Positions 1 to 6,075 of a stretch of DNA of 6,728 bases are shown piece after piece. Position 1 is the stretch's first letter; each line of letters starts with the position of its first letter. Position numbers and translations under genes: made by a program. The notes beneath the pieces are model-generated. The model ran no database searches, was not told where the DNA came from, and was given only the letters and a program-made list of their open reading frames with translations. Origin of the DNA: Desulfobacteraceae bacterium (GTDB taxonomy: Bacteria; Desulfobacterota; DSM-4660; Desulfatiglandales; HGW-15); assembly GCA_003819975.1 (NCBI GenBank), contig RPPU01000251.1:1-6728 (forward strand), read 5' to 3'.

Positions 1-486
1 AAGGGAGAGGTAATCGCGGATTTTACGCAACAGGTTGCGCGCTTGGGTGACCCGCCATATGTCGTTGAAAGAGTCTTCGATATTGGTCAGGATCCGGATG
101 GTGGTATAAAACAAAATGACAATGCCCATGCCGGCTACCAGTTCGCCTTTGACATTGGCGAGGAATGCATGGGCAAACGATATGATTTGAGCGGACATTT
201 GCTCCTGGCCTTCAAAATTCTTTATAAGAACCTTTTCAACGATTTTCTCAAAACCGAAACCCTTGGCAATGCCGAAAACCAAAGCCAAAACCGGGACAAT
301 GGAAAGCAATGAATAATAACTCAAAGCCGAAGTCCTTAAGGCATCTTTATTTTCAATAAATCTACGGAAAGACAAAACGGTGGTCCGCAAGAATTTTATA
401 AGGACCAGTCTCGGTTTGGACACGTTGTCCATCATGACCCGCCAGATTTCAATGGAGAAAAAATTAATGATTTTGTTCAGCAGCAT
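1..486 (-). CDS. YihY/UPF0761 family inner-membrane protein, N-terminal part (cut by window edge)
   Basis: The frame opens with ATG at 486-484 and stays open for 162 codons to the window edge, so the C-terminal half is missing. A good ribosome site (AGGAAGAG) sits about 4-5 bases upstream of the ATG. The protein has the hallmarks of the YihY family (once called ribonuclease BN): a conserved ALSYYSLLSIVPVLAL stretch at residues 54-69 inside the first membrane segment (about 53-75), a second hydrophobic segment at about 115-133, and the NDIWRVTQAR signature at 141-150 followed by the basic RKIRDYLSL. Full members have about six membrane helices and roughly 280-420 residues; the function is unsettled and the RNase BN assignment has been withdrawn for this family. 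The gene is 231 bases downstream of the xdhC-like gene with a repeat in between, so it is probably a separate unit. Family call is firm; function is not. Confidence 0.9.
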   Translation of the reverse strand, partial: MLLNKIINFFSIEIWRVMMDNVSKPRLVLIKFLRTTVLSFRRFIENKDALRTSALSYYSLLSIVPVLALVFGIAKGFGFEKIVEKVLIKNFEGQEQMSAQIISFAHAFLANVKGELVAGMGIVILFYTTIRILTNIEDSFNDIWRVTQARNLLRKIRDYLSL

Positions 487-563
487 ATTCTCTTCCTTGC
501 AAAGCGTTAATAAAAAATGTAATAACCTGGATCAGCTGATAAACCATCTGTTCACCTTAAACC

Positions 564-632
564 CTTCGACGAGCTCAGGGCGAACGGAAAAAACTACACA
601 AATATATTCCGTTCGTGCTGAGCTTGTCGAAG
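564..632. repeat. TTCGAC-type inverted repeat (REP-like hairpin)
   Basis: Two 25-base arms at 564-588 (CTTCGACGAGCTCAGGG...) and 608-632 are reverse complements except at three positions, two of which would be G-U pairs in RNA. The 19-base loop is A-rich. I recall the core, with CTTCGACAAGCTCAG and CGAACGG, as a dispersed intergenic repeat in many environmental bacterial genomes; that is memory, not a search. It lies between the xdhC-like and yihY genes. There is no T-run directly after either arm, so it is not a classical terminator. Confidence 0.8.
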
Positions 633-717
633 CACTCAGTATGAGTGGATCAATTCACGGATTTTTTAAGTAGCGGAATAATGACTGAAATTCTTACATT
701 CCGCACTTGTTCGCGAC

Positions 718-1791
718 TCATACTGTTTGGAATCCATCTCGAGAGCCGCCCTGCGATCTTGACCGCTCCCGGATCAACTCGGCCACAATGCTGATCGCGA
801 TCTCTTCGGGCGTTTCCGCGCCGATCGCCAAACCGATCGGGGAATGAACCCGGTCTATTTTCTCTTGTTCGACCCCTTCTGACCTAAGCGCTTGATAAAT
901 CAAATCTCTTTTTCGTTTACTTCCGATCATGCCGATATAAGCCGGTTTGGTCTGTAGAGCCATTCGCAAAACATCGCGATCATAGGTATGACCGCGGGTG
1001 ACAATAACGATATAGGAAGTCGCCCCGATCTCAAGGTGATGAAAAACTTCTAAAAAAGGAATCAGCATAATTTCATCGGCACCCGGAAAGCGCTCCTTGT
1101 TGGCGAATTCGCGGCGGTCGTCGATTACGACCACCCGAAACCCCGCCATTTTCGCCAATGGGACCACAAAGGTGGAAATATGTCCGCCGCCGAAAATATA
1201 GACCACCGCATCCGGCTCGACCGGCTCCTGAAAAATCAATGGCGCGTCGGACGATTTCTGCAACAGTATGGACTTTTTTATTGAACCGTATTTCTTTTGA
1301 TCCAAACCGAACAGAGCATCAACCGGTCCGATGACGGTCCCATTCGCTTCCAGCAAAGCCCGCATCCCCGGGTCGTCATGACTGAGACCGGAAAGGATAC
1401 GGGTCGCGAGTGTTCCTTTCAAACCTTGTTCGCAGAGCGCGGCGATTCTATTAAAAATCTCTTTTGCCTCATAATCTTCAGGAAAAATCGGCTCCAGAAA
1501 AACATCGACCTCACCGCCGCATAACATCTCGGAACGGGCTATCTCTTCACCCTTTAATTGATACTGAAGGATCAGGGAACGGCCCTGCTCCATCACTTCC
1601 GCGGCCTTTTGAACGGCTTGATGCTCCAACAGACCGCCGCCAATGGTCCCAATAATCGTATGATCTTCTAAAATAAGACACTTGGCGCCCACCGAACGCG
1701 GCGCTGATCCGACTTGCCGGATAATCCGCGCCAGGACCATTTTTTTATTTTGTTCTAATAATCGGTTCAAAGCGATAAAAATGTTTTCCAT
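718..1791 (-). CDS. XdhC/CoxI family molybdenum hydroxylase maturation protein
   Basis: This 357-residue protein has both XdhC-family domains. The N-terminal XdhC/CoxI domain shows GSAPRSVGAKCLI at 28-40, GTIGGGLLE at 48-56 and the MLCGGEVDVFLEP block at 89-101. The C-terminal Rossmann-like domain begins at about 195 with VYIFGGGHIS, continues with VVVIDDRREFANKERFP (220-236), VIVTRGHTYD (262-271) and GMIGSKRK (287-294), and ends with SPIGLAIGAETPEEIAISIVAEL (317-339). XdhC proteins bind molybdenum cofactor and promote insertion of its sulfurated form into xanthine-dehydrogenase-type enzymes in the cytoplasm. The ATG at 1791 has a GAGG site about 8 bases upstream. The gene is 548 bases downstream of yqeC, separated by a repeat-rich spacer. 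E. coli YqeB carries a similar domain fused to a YqeB-type domain; here they are separate. The exact hydroxylase served is unknown. Confidence 0.93.
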   Translation of the reverse strand: MENIFIALNRLLEQNKKMVLARIIRQVGSAPRSVGAKCLILEDHTIIGTIGGGLLEHQAVQKAAEVMEQGRSLILQYQLKGEEIARSEMLCGGEVDVFLEPIFPEDYEAKEIFNRIAALCEQGLKGTLATRILSGLSHDDPGMRALLEANGTVIGPVDALFGLDQKKYGSIKKSILLQKSSDAPLIFQEPVEPDAVVYIFGGGHISTFVVPLAKMAGFRVVVIDDRREFANKERFPGADEIMLIPFLEVFHHLEIGATSYIVIVTRGHTYDRDVLRMALQTKPAYIGMIGSKRKRDLIYQALRSEGVEQEKIDRVHSPIGLAIGAETPEEIAISIVAELIRERSRSQGGSRDGFQTV

Positions 1792-1851
1792 AGAATCGGC
1801 CTCATTATCTTAAAAGCGAAATTTAATCTAAAATGATCATCTTTTTCACTA

Positions 1852-1879
1852 GTAGGGGTTCAAAATTTTGAACCCCTAC
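1852..1879. repeat. 28-bp perfect palindrome
   Basis: The left arm GTAGGGGTTCAAAA (1852-1865) is followed with no loop by its exact reverse complement TTTTGAACCCCTAC (1866-1879). It lies 60 bases upstream of the xdhC-like start codon. Neither strand has a T-run after the stem, so it is unlikely to be an intrinsic terminator. It could be a dispersed GTAGGGG-type intergenic repeat or a large operator; the sequence alone does not decide. Confidence 0.85.
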
Positions 1880-2016
1880 AGACCCTTATGTCTATACCAT
1901 CGTTATTTTTTTCAATCGTGGCTGCTATCGTTACAATGATTGCTAAACTTTCATCTTAAGCCGGGGCTTTGTCTTCAGAGTAAGGTCCCGGATAACGCAT
2001 CGGACTTATTTGGATT

Positions 2017-2123
2017 GCGCGGACACGTCACACGAGGACTCCTGTCCTGGTCCGCGCTTTGACTTGGCGTGACATGTCGCGCCTCCAAAAAGCGGCGTCT
2101 TGCCACGCGAGGGCTTCCGCCCT
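2017..2123. repeat. GC-rich nested mini-hairpins within composite repeat copy 1
   Basis: Several stems are visible: GCGCGGAC/GTCCGCGC (2017-2024 and 2050-2057) enclosing AGGAC-TCCT-GTCCT (2035-2048), an imperfect longer pair (about 2018-2031 with 2069-2081), and AGGGC-TTCC-GCCCT (2110-2123). The small stems share a pyrimidine tetraloop with the GGAAC-TCCT-GTTCC units of copy 2 at 6158-6223, while their arm sequences differ. Confidence 0.6.
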
Positions 2124-2210
2124 TGCTGCCGCACTCCAAACAGGAAATTCGTCGCCAGTACGATATTTTTTTATTCCGGCAATCCTTGCCGGAATACAGG
2201 TTTTTTGATC

Positions 2211-2318
2211 TTACGGGGATCTCTAAAAATTCATTTTATCGACTACGAGACCCTTAAAAATCGGCCAAATATGAACAGTAAATTTCTCAAAAGGCGAATT
2301 TTTAGAGATCCCGTTACG
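2211..2318. mobile_element. 98-bp MITE-like insert with 17-bp terminal inverted repeats and 5-bp target duplication
   Basis: The insert spans about 2216-2313. Its ends are GGGATCTCTAAAAATTC (2216-2232) and the exact reverse complement (2296-2312). TTACG lies directly outside at 2211-2215 and 2314-2318. The related repeat copy at 6233-6273 has a single CTACG (6247-6251) at the matching place, between GATC and a TTTTCAG motif, so it looks like the empty site. The insert has no coding capacity and would depend on a transposase elsewhere. One unpaired G (2313) leaves one base of doubt about the right boundary. Confidence 0.7.
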
Positions 2319-2339
2319 TTTTTCAGAATCAAAAAACCT

Positions 2340-3116
2340 TTACAAATCCACATACTCCAATACGGGAACCGCCTGTTGGACCTGCCCGATCACCACCCGG
2401 ATCGGATTTTCATTGGCTTCTTTTTGCAGACAAGCGATAATCCGACGCCCCTGGTCCAAGGCGCCGGCAAGGTCCGCTTTATTAAGAAATAAAATACGTT
2501 TGGTCGAGAGCGGGCAATCTTTAAACAAACCTTTCTGATGTATGATGGCGGTTACCACCACTTCCGGTGTAATCGGCTCACCCATCGACAATCCGGTCAG
2601 TGCTTGAAATAATTCGGATCGAAAAACCCATTCTGATCCAAAAGGTTTTTGAAGAGCATCCAGGCCCATGACTCCGACCACCCATTTTGTGGTTTGCGCA
2701 ATCACCGGTTCGTAATCGGCCGGTGCTTTCAATGGTTTTCGAGCCGCGCCGTCCGCTTCCACAAGGATCCATTTGAAAACATGGGTCTGCATGAGTTCAT
2801 CGATCCATTCCGGCGGAAATCCTTTGGTTTTTCCGTTCGGATCAATCTGCTCCAGCGAGGCGCAAAGATGGGGATGATTTGCCGGTAACTCTTCAGCACG
2901 CTTGACAATCTCTTCTACGGAGCGGGCAAAAATAAAATGAGCGGCCTGGTCTTTTTCAGGCTTTAATATTTTGGTGGTGGTGGTCGTCAGCACCGACTCG
3001 CCCGCTTCAGCCAGTTCCCGGGCCAAACGATACATTAAAGTGGTCTTGCCCCCGGCGCCTACAATACTGACGACTCCTCCATTTTCCAGCATAAAAGCTT
3101 GTCGTAATGAAATCAA
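2340..3116 (-). CDS. yqeC: YqeC, selenium-dependent molybdenum hydroxylase accessory NTPase-like protein
   Basis: This 258-residue protein matches the YqeC family, known from genomic association with selenium-dependent molybdenum hydroxylases. The P-loop VGAGGKTTL is at residues 19-27, followed by the TTTTTKI block (44-50). The acidic VEADGAARKPLKAP motif is at 119-132, and LNKAD, resembling a GTPase NKxD base-recognition motif, is at 211-215. It is therefore probably a nucleotide-hydrolysing cytoplasmic protein; the exact reaction is not established. The frame begins with TTG (3116-3114), with AGGA about 12 bases upstream, a weak fit. An in-frame ATG at residue 9 is an alternative but would remove conserved LRQAF residues. 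The stop codon directly abuts a composite hairpin repeat. The yqeB-family gene lies 112 bases upstream, so co-transcription is likely. Confidence 0.92.
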   Translation of the reverse strand: MISLRQAFMLENGGVVSIVGAGGKTTLMYRLARELAEAGESVLTTTTTKILKPEKDQAAHFIFARSVEEIVKRAEELPANHPHLCASLEQIDPNGKTKGFPPEWIDELMQTHVFKWILVEADGAARKPLKAPADYEPVIAQTTKWVVGVMGLDALQKPFGSEWVFRSELFQALTGLSMGEPITPEVVVTAIIHQKGLFKDCPLSTKRILFLNKADLAGALDQGRRIIACLQKEANENPIRVVIGQVQQAVPVLEYVDL

Positions 3117-3183
3117 TGATTGCTCAAGTCCTAATTTAAAGGTGTCATCATTTTGCGATTCAATCGTATCATCTCATTTTTGG

Positions 3184-3220
3184 TCTGATAATTTTATAAT
3201 CTTACAATCTGATAATCTTC
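3184..3220. repeat. Short AT-rich direct repeats upstream of yqeC
   Basis: TCTGATAAT occurs at 3184-3192 and 3208-3216, and ATAATCTT at 3196-3203 and 3212-3219, in the 112-bp gap between yqeB and yqeC. The array is imperfect and short. It could be leftover tandem slippage or a binding site; nothing decides between them. Confidence 0.5.
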
Positions 3221-3228
3221 TATCCTGT

Positions 3229-4080
3229 CTAAACCCTCTCCCTCAAAACCGCTTCCAATACCGAACCGGAAATAGCCCGGGCCTTATCCGAGATCGTATA
3301 GCAATAGTTTTTAATCCCGCGAGGATCGATGTCCCCTATTTTAAGATGTTTGCTAACCGGGAATCCGGAGCGCAGGAGCCCCCTAATCACGCCGCTTATT
3401 TGAGCTTGAATGACCACCCCGTCCACGGCTCCGATTACGTCACCGGCTTGGACCGATTCTCCAATGCTTCGATTCGTTTCAAAAATACCGGCTGCCGACG
3501 CTCTTAAAACACGTTCAAAAGTAATGCCGGTTATTTCAGTAGCAATCCCGGTATCCGGCTCCGCCTCCTGATCCGTAAGAATGCGGCCGAGATCATGCCC
3601 CCGGTTGGTCTCAATGATCCAATGCGCATCTTTACCCGGCCTAAAGCCCGGACCCAATGCAATCACCCGGGGAGCTTCGGATATGCTCGTGCCCAAATTT
3701 TTTTTCGCTAAGACAGCATCAATGATTACATCGGCTTTGAGCCCGTGGATTGCTTTCCAAAGCGGATCGATCATCACGGCGATTTTATGCGCTTGCCAGA
3801 GCGATTGGACCTGGTCAAAAGATTCGGCTCGGATTGCTTCAACGCCTTCAACCGTCTTTTGCCTTTCCACAATCGCTTCGCAAAAACAGACCTCACGTCT
3901 GACCGCCAGAGGTTGCTCGATTTCCATCATGATTATTTTTTTCAGATTGGCTTGATAAAGCCGCCAAGCTATAGCACTGGCCATTTCGCCGGCGCCTTTG
4001 ATGGCAATAATTAGTTCTTTTATTTGTTTTTGCATCGCCCGAATTTCCGTTAGAAAGCGGTTGATATCAGGGTGTCTCAT
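3229..4080 (-). CDS. YqeB-family selenium-dependent molybdenum hydroxylase maturation protein
   Basis: The 283-residue product follows the YqeB-family profile (the C-terminal half of E. coli YqeB) almost motif for motif: IKGAGEMASAIAWRLYQA (27-44), EQPLAVRREVCFCEAIVE (55-72), MIDPLW (103-108), DAVLAKKNLGT (121-131), ALGPGFRPGKDAHWIIETNRGHDLGR (141-166), RVLRASAAGIF (190-200), IGDIDPRG (248-255) and ISDKARAISGSVLEA (263-277). The family is linked by co-occurrence to selenium-dependent molybdenum hydroxylases; its biochemical step is not known. The first ATG (4080) has no clear ribosome site. The ATG at 4035-4033, residue 16, sits nearer the conserved start and may be the true one. Two Cys (65 and 67) fall in the usually hydrophobic/serine part of the RRxVxFxEA block. 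Upstream lies a small membrane protein gene, downstream yqeC. Confidence 0.93.
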   Translation of the reverse strand: MRHPDINRFLTEIRAMQKQIKELIIAIKGAGEMASAIAWRLYQANLKKIIMMEIEQPLAVRREVCFCEAIVERQKTVEGVEAIRAESFDQVQSLWQAHKIAVMIDPLWKAIHGLKADVIIDAVLAKKNLGTSISEAPRVIALGPGFRPGKDAHWIIETNRGHDLGRILTDQEAEPDTGIATEITGITFERVLRASAAGIFETNRSIGESVQAGDVIGAVDGVVIQAQISGVIRGLLRSGFPVSKHLKIGDIDPRGIKNYCYTISDKARAISGSVLEAVLRERV

Positions 4081-4151
4081 TTCGGCTGAAAAATAACCGG
4101 CCGGGCGACATTTTATCGTCCGGTCGGAATAATTTTATTAGAAACTGATGT

Positions 4152-4466
4152 TTACCAACTCCACCAAGCATATTTTTGAATAAGTAAACCTATTACAGTC
4201 AATACTATGGACATTGCTGCCGAACAAAACCAATATTTAAAAACTCCGAAACCCTTAGTATATTCTGGAATTTCTTTTCCATCCGGATTATCAAAGCCTC
4301 CCGGCATTGCGTCTTCATAATAGGCAAGCGATCCATGAATGTAAAGAGCGGCAGAAATCCAGAATGATGCAGCAAACCATTTGGCATTTGAAAAAAAGGC
4401 AATTATGCCGCCAATGATTAAACAGATAGATATATGAATAATTAAAGCTTTCTTATCCATGTTCAC
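4152..4466 (-). CDS. Small conserved-looking membrane protein of unknown function
   Basis: The 104-residue product has about three hydrophobic segments (8-26, 30-50, 76-97) and a polar linker with EDAMPGGFDNPDGKEIPEYTKG at 51-72, plus an aromatic WWSW tail. I recall similar short membrane proteins with a MPGGFDNPDG motif annotated as hypothetical, but I cannot assign a function. The frame can start at GTG (4466) or at the in-frame ATG at 4460-4458; neither has a strong ribosome site. Its codons are more AT-rich than those of yqeB and xdhC. It sits 71 bases upstream of yqeB, inside the molybdenum hydroxylase accessory set, and may be a late arrival there. The topology and reading frame are likely real; any link to molybdenum metabolism is unsupported. 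Confidence 0.72.
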   Translation of the reverse strand: MNMDKKALIIHISICLIIGGIIAFFSNAKWFAASFWISAALYIHGSLAYYEDAMPGGFDNPDGKEIPEYTKGFGVFKYWFCSAAMSIVLTVIGLLIQKYAWWSW

Positions 4467-4490
4467 TTAACGTGTAATGTATGCCGTTGG

Positions 4491-4507
4491 CAGGCCACCC
4501 CGGCCTG
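4491..4507. repeat. Short GC-rich hairpin between two small genes
   Basis: CAGGCC (4491-4496) and GGCCTG (4502-4507) form a perfect 6-bp stem with a 5-base loop, in the 70-bp gap downstream of the winged-helix-like gene. On the minus strand no T-run follows, so a terminator role is doubtful. Confidence 0.4.
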
Positions 4508-4536
4508 ACAATCGACACAACACTGTTATTTGGTCT

Positions 4537-4944
4537 TCATCTCTTCCGCATAACTTTCCTGTATGATTTATATGCCGCTTCAACTGCCGTATCGGTCAAG
4601 GTGATAAGCTGGTCGTTTTTCGGGACGAGTTTAGATCTTTTAAGGAACTTCAACCCCTTGTCACCGGATGCAAACAAGCCACCCCTACCTTCATATACCT
4701 TCTTGATAGCAGAAACATGCTCAGGGCAGATTGCGTACTGGTTATCTGTGACAGTAATCAAACCACACTGGGCAAACTTCGTGAACGCCTGCGCAAGCTC
4801 CCGTGTCGTGGGGATGGCGTGGTTCGTAGCGTCTGCTGCCCCGAGCACCTCATGCAAATGAGCAGATCGCTCAACCCCAACAAGAAAGAGTGCCATTAGA
4901 AGCCACCCGTCGCTCCAGGTCCATTCTACTCCTCCACTCATCAT
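4537..4944 (-). CDS. Small hypothetical protein, possible winged helix-turn-helix
   Basis: The 135-residue soluble protein has an N-terminal part (about 9-75) of three helices and a short strand pair: SDGWLLMALFLVG, HLHEVLGAADATNHAIPTTRELAQAFTKFAQCGLI and TVTDNQYAI. The pattern 'NHAIPT..EL...F..F...GLI' resembles small winged-helix-like proteins usually annotated as hypothetical. The C-terminal part (95-135) is basic and ends KSYRKVMRKR. A strong GGAG lies directly before two adjacent ATG codons (4944 and 4941), which favours the second ATG as the start. It stands 89 bases downstream of the MPT-binding gene. DNA binding is an inference from shape; it could equally be a protein-interaction module. 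Confidence 0.7.
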   Translation of the reverse strand: MMSGGVEWTWSDGWLLMALFLVGVERSAHLHEVLGAADATNHAIPTTRELAQAFTKFAQCGLITVTDNQYAICPEHVSAIKKVYEGRGGLFASGDKGLKFLKRSKLVPKNDQLITLTDTAVEAAYKSYRKVMRKR

Positions 4945-4962
4945 CTCCTCTGCCGAACAGTG

Positions 4963-4980
4963 TTTATCTTAGTCGATAAA
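4963..4980. repeat. Small AT hairpin upstream of the winged-helix-like gene
   Basis: TTTATC (4963-4968) and GATAAA (4975-4980) form a 6-bp stem with a 6-base loop, about 19-36 bases before the start codon at 4944. On the minus strand it begins TTTATCGAC, which overlaps in sequence with the palindrome before the MPT-binding gene at 6076-6097. It could be a small operator, but the stem is weak. Confidence 0.35.
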
Positions 4981-5033
4981 GAAAATTTTTGAGACCCCCA
5001 ACAAAAAATTGCCGCTGCTTTAGAGATAAAAGC

Positions 5034-6053
5034 CTATTTCCCAAAAGGACACACTGGGAAACGGCACTCTTTACAATGCATGCAAAGTCCGCCATGACCC
5101 ATTAGGGCGATTTCTTTTCGGGTAATGGCTTCTCCGGCCAAAACCCTTGGCAACATCAGATCGAAAACAGTCGCGGAATGATAATAGACGCAAGCCGGCA
5201 GACCCAAGATGGGAATGCTTTTCAGTTTAGCATACAAAAACATGGCGCCCGGCATGATCGGCGCGCCGTAAACAACAATACGGGCGCCCGATTGTTTGAT
5301 GCCTTTGCGCGTGGCATCGTCCGGGTCAACCGACAACCCGCCGGTGGTCAGGATCAGGTCGCATCTTAAGCCGGCCAACGCCTTGATAGCCGCAGCTATC
5401 ATTTGCGGGTCATCCGGGGTTATGATCTTTTTAATTACCTTTGAGCCGAAACCAATGATCTTCTTGCCCACATAGCGATCGAATTCATCTTTTATCAGGC
5501 CTTTGTAAATCTCAGAACCGGTCACGACCGCGCCCACTTTCATTTTCTTGAAAGGCAAGACCTGAACAATAGGGCCTATTCTCTTGGCAAGCTGCTCAAC
5601 TTTTTCTATTTTTCTTTTCTCAATACTCAAGGGAATGATCCGGGCAGCGGCAATGGTCTGGCCGGCTTCACAAGGCAGATGGTTCTTCAAAGTGACAATG
5701 CTGATCTGGCCCATACGGTTCAGCTTGGCGAGTCCGGATATATTAATTTTTAGAAGTCCGGCTTTTTTGCCGATCAGTCTTGATTTACCTTCGCTCGGCC
5801 GGGTCCATGCAACGGTTTTATTGCCGATAGCTTTGGCCATGCGCAGCGCGGCATCGTCTTCATGTAAGTGGTTTTGGGGCAGATCTAAAACATAAAGGAA
5901 TTGCTTGCCCACTTTAAGCAAGGCCGGGACATCCTGCTTACGCACGATTTGCCCTTTTTTAAAAGCCGCACCCTTGAAGCGACCCGGCACGATCCGGGTG
6001 ATATCGTGGGCCAGTTTCATTCCAACCGCATTTTCGGTTTTTATCTTTTTCAT
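5034..6053 (-). CDS. Molybdopterin-binding protein (MoeA/MoaB fold) with C-terminal Cys cluster
   Basis: This 339-residue protein has an N-terminal region (about 8-75) with VGMKLAHDITRIVPGRFKG and HEDDAALRMA motifs seen in MoeA-related proteins, then a MoCF/MoaB-type domain (about 172-308): VGAVVTGSEIYKG, the TTGGLSVDPDDATRKG motif (236-251), GAPIMPGAMF (263-272) and GLPACVYYHSATVFDLMLPRVLAG (284-307). These match the molybdopterin-binding fold. The last 20 residues hold four Cys (324, 327, 330, 335; CxxCxxCx4C), suited to a metal or Fe-S centre. It probably handles molybdopterin for the hydroxylase system with YqeB, YqeC and XdhC; at 339 residues it is shorter than the roughly 400 of canonical MoeA and lacks its full domain set. 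The ATG at 6053 has no strong ribosome site. A 22-bp palindrome lies just upstream. Confidence 0.88.
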   Translation of the reverse strand: MKKIKTENAVGMKLAHDITRIVPGRFKGAAFKKGQIVRKQDVPALLKVGKQFLYVLDLPQNHLHEDDAALRMAKAIGNKTVAWTRPSEGKSRLIGKKAGLLKINISGLAKLNRMGQISIVTLKNHLPCEAGQTIAAARIIPLSIEKRKIEKVEQLAKRIGPIVQVLPFKKMKVGAVVTGSEIYKGLIKDEFDRYVGKKIIGFGSKVIKKIITPDDPQMIAAAIKALAGLRCDLILTTGGLSVDPDDATRKGIKQSGARIVVYGAPIMPGAMFLYAKLKSIPILGLPACVYYHSATVFDLMLPRVLAGEAITRKEIALMGHGGLCMHCKECRFPVCPFGK

Positions 6054-6075
6054 AATACAACGCTTCGCTCAATCC

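Larger units (their letters stand above)
1792..2339. other. 548-bp repeat-rich spacer between yqeC and the xdhC-like gene
   Basis: I see no convincing gene here on either strand; open frames that enter it run through palindromes and overlap yqeC. From the xdhC side it holds a short AT-rich leader (1792-1850), a 28-bp perfect palindrome (1852-1879), an unassigned stretch (1880-2000) with one imperfect inverted repeat (CCGGG...CCCGG at 1961-1991), and then a composite repeat (about 2001-2339) carrying a nested insert. No clear promoter or T-run terminator was recognised. Confidence 0.75.
2001..2339 (-). repeat. Composite palindromic repeat, copy 1 (directly 3' of yqeC)
   Basis: Reading on the minus strand from the yqeC stop codon, the element has a hairpin with arms 2339-2328 and 2209-2198 (AGGTTTTTTGAT), then a perfect hairpin TATTCCGGCAA/TTGCCGGAATA (arms 2172-2182 and 2186-2196), then several GC-rich mini-hairpins and a distal CGGACTTATT at 2001-2010. 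The same modules in the same order and orientation occur at 6135-6273. A 98-bp insert (2216-2313) splits the first hairpin. The distal limit is set only by the shared CGGACTTATT, so it is approximate. Confidence 0.7.

Noticed and set aside
531..540. ATCAGCTGAT palindrome upstream of yihY as an operator
   Set aside because: A single 10-bp palindrome is expected by chance in a window of this size, and nothing else supports a binding site.
43..673. Plus-strand open frames near the left edge
   Set aside because: The first is antisense to a clear YihY-family reading frame; the second starts inside the antisense of that gene and ends in the TTCGAC repeat, so its product is repeat-derived.
673..704. 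GCGGAAT/ATTCCGC hairpin as terminator of the xdhC-like gene
   Set aside because: The stem is only 7 bp with an 18-base loop, and the minus-strand sequence after it is A-rich rather than T-rich.
2172..2206. Intrinsic terminator at the TATTCCGGCAA hairpin
   Set aside because: The stem is strong, but on the transcribed minus strand it is followed by an A-run, not a T-run; on the plus strand the T-run starts four bases late and no plus-strand gene ends there.
2069..2492. Plus-strand open frames of 62 and 130 codons across the yqeC downstream spacer
   Set aside because: They run through palindromic repeats and into the antisense of yqeC, and show no recognisable protein pattern.
2971..3955. Plus-strand open frames of 124-178 codons opposite yqeB and yqeC
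   Set aside because: The opposite strand encodes full-length proteins with many family motifs in order; these frames look like shadows and have low-complexity or meaningless composition.
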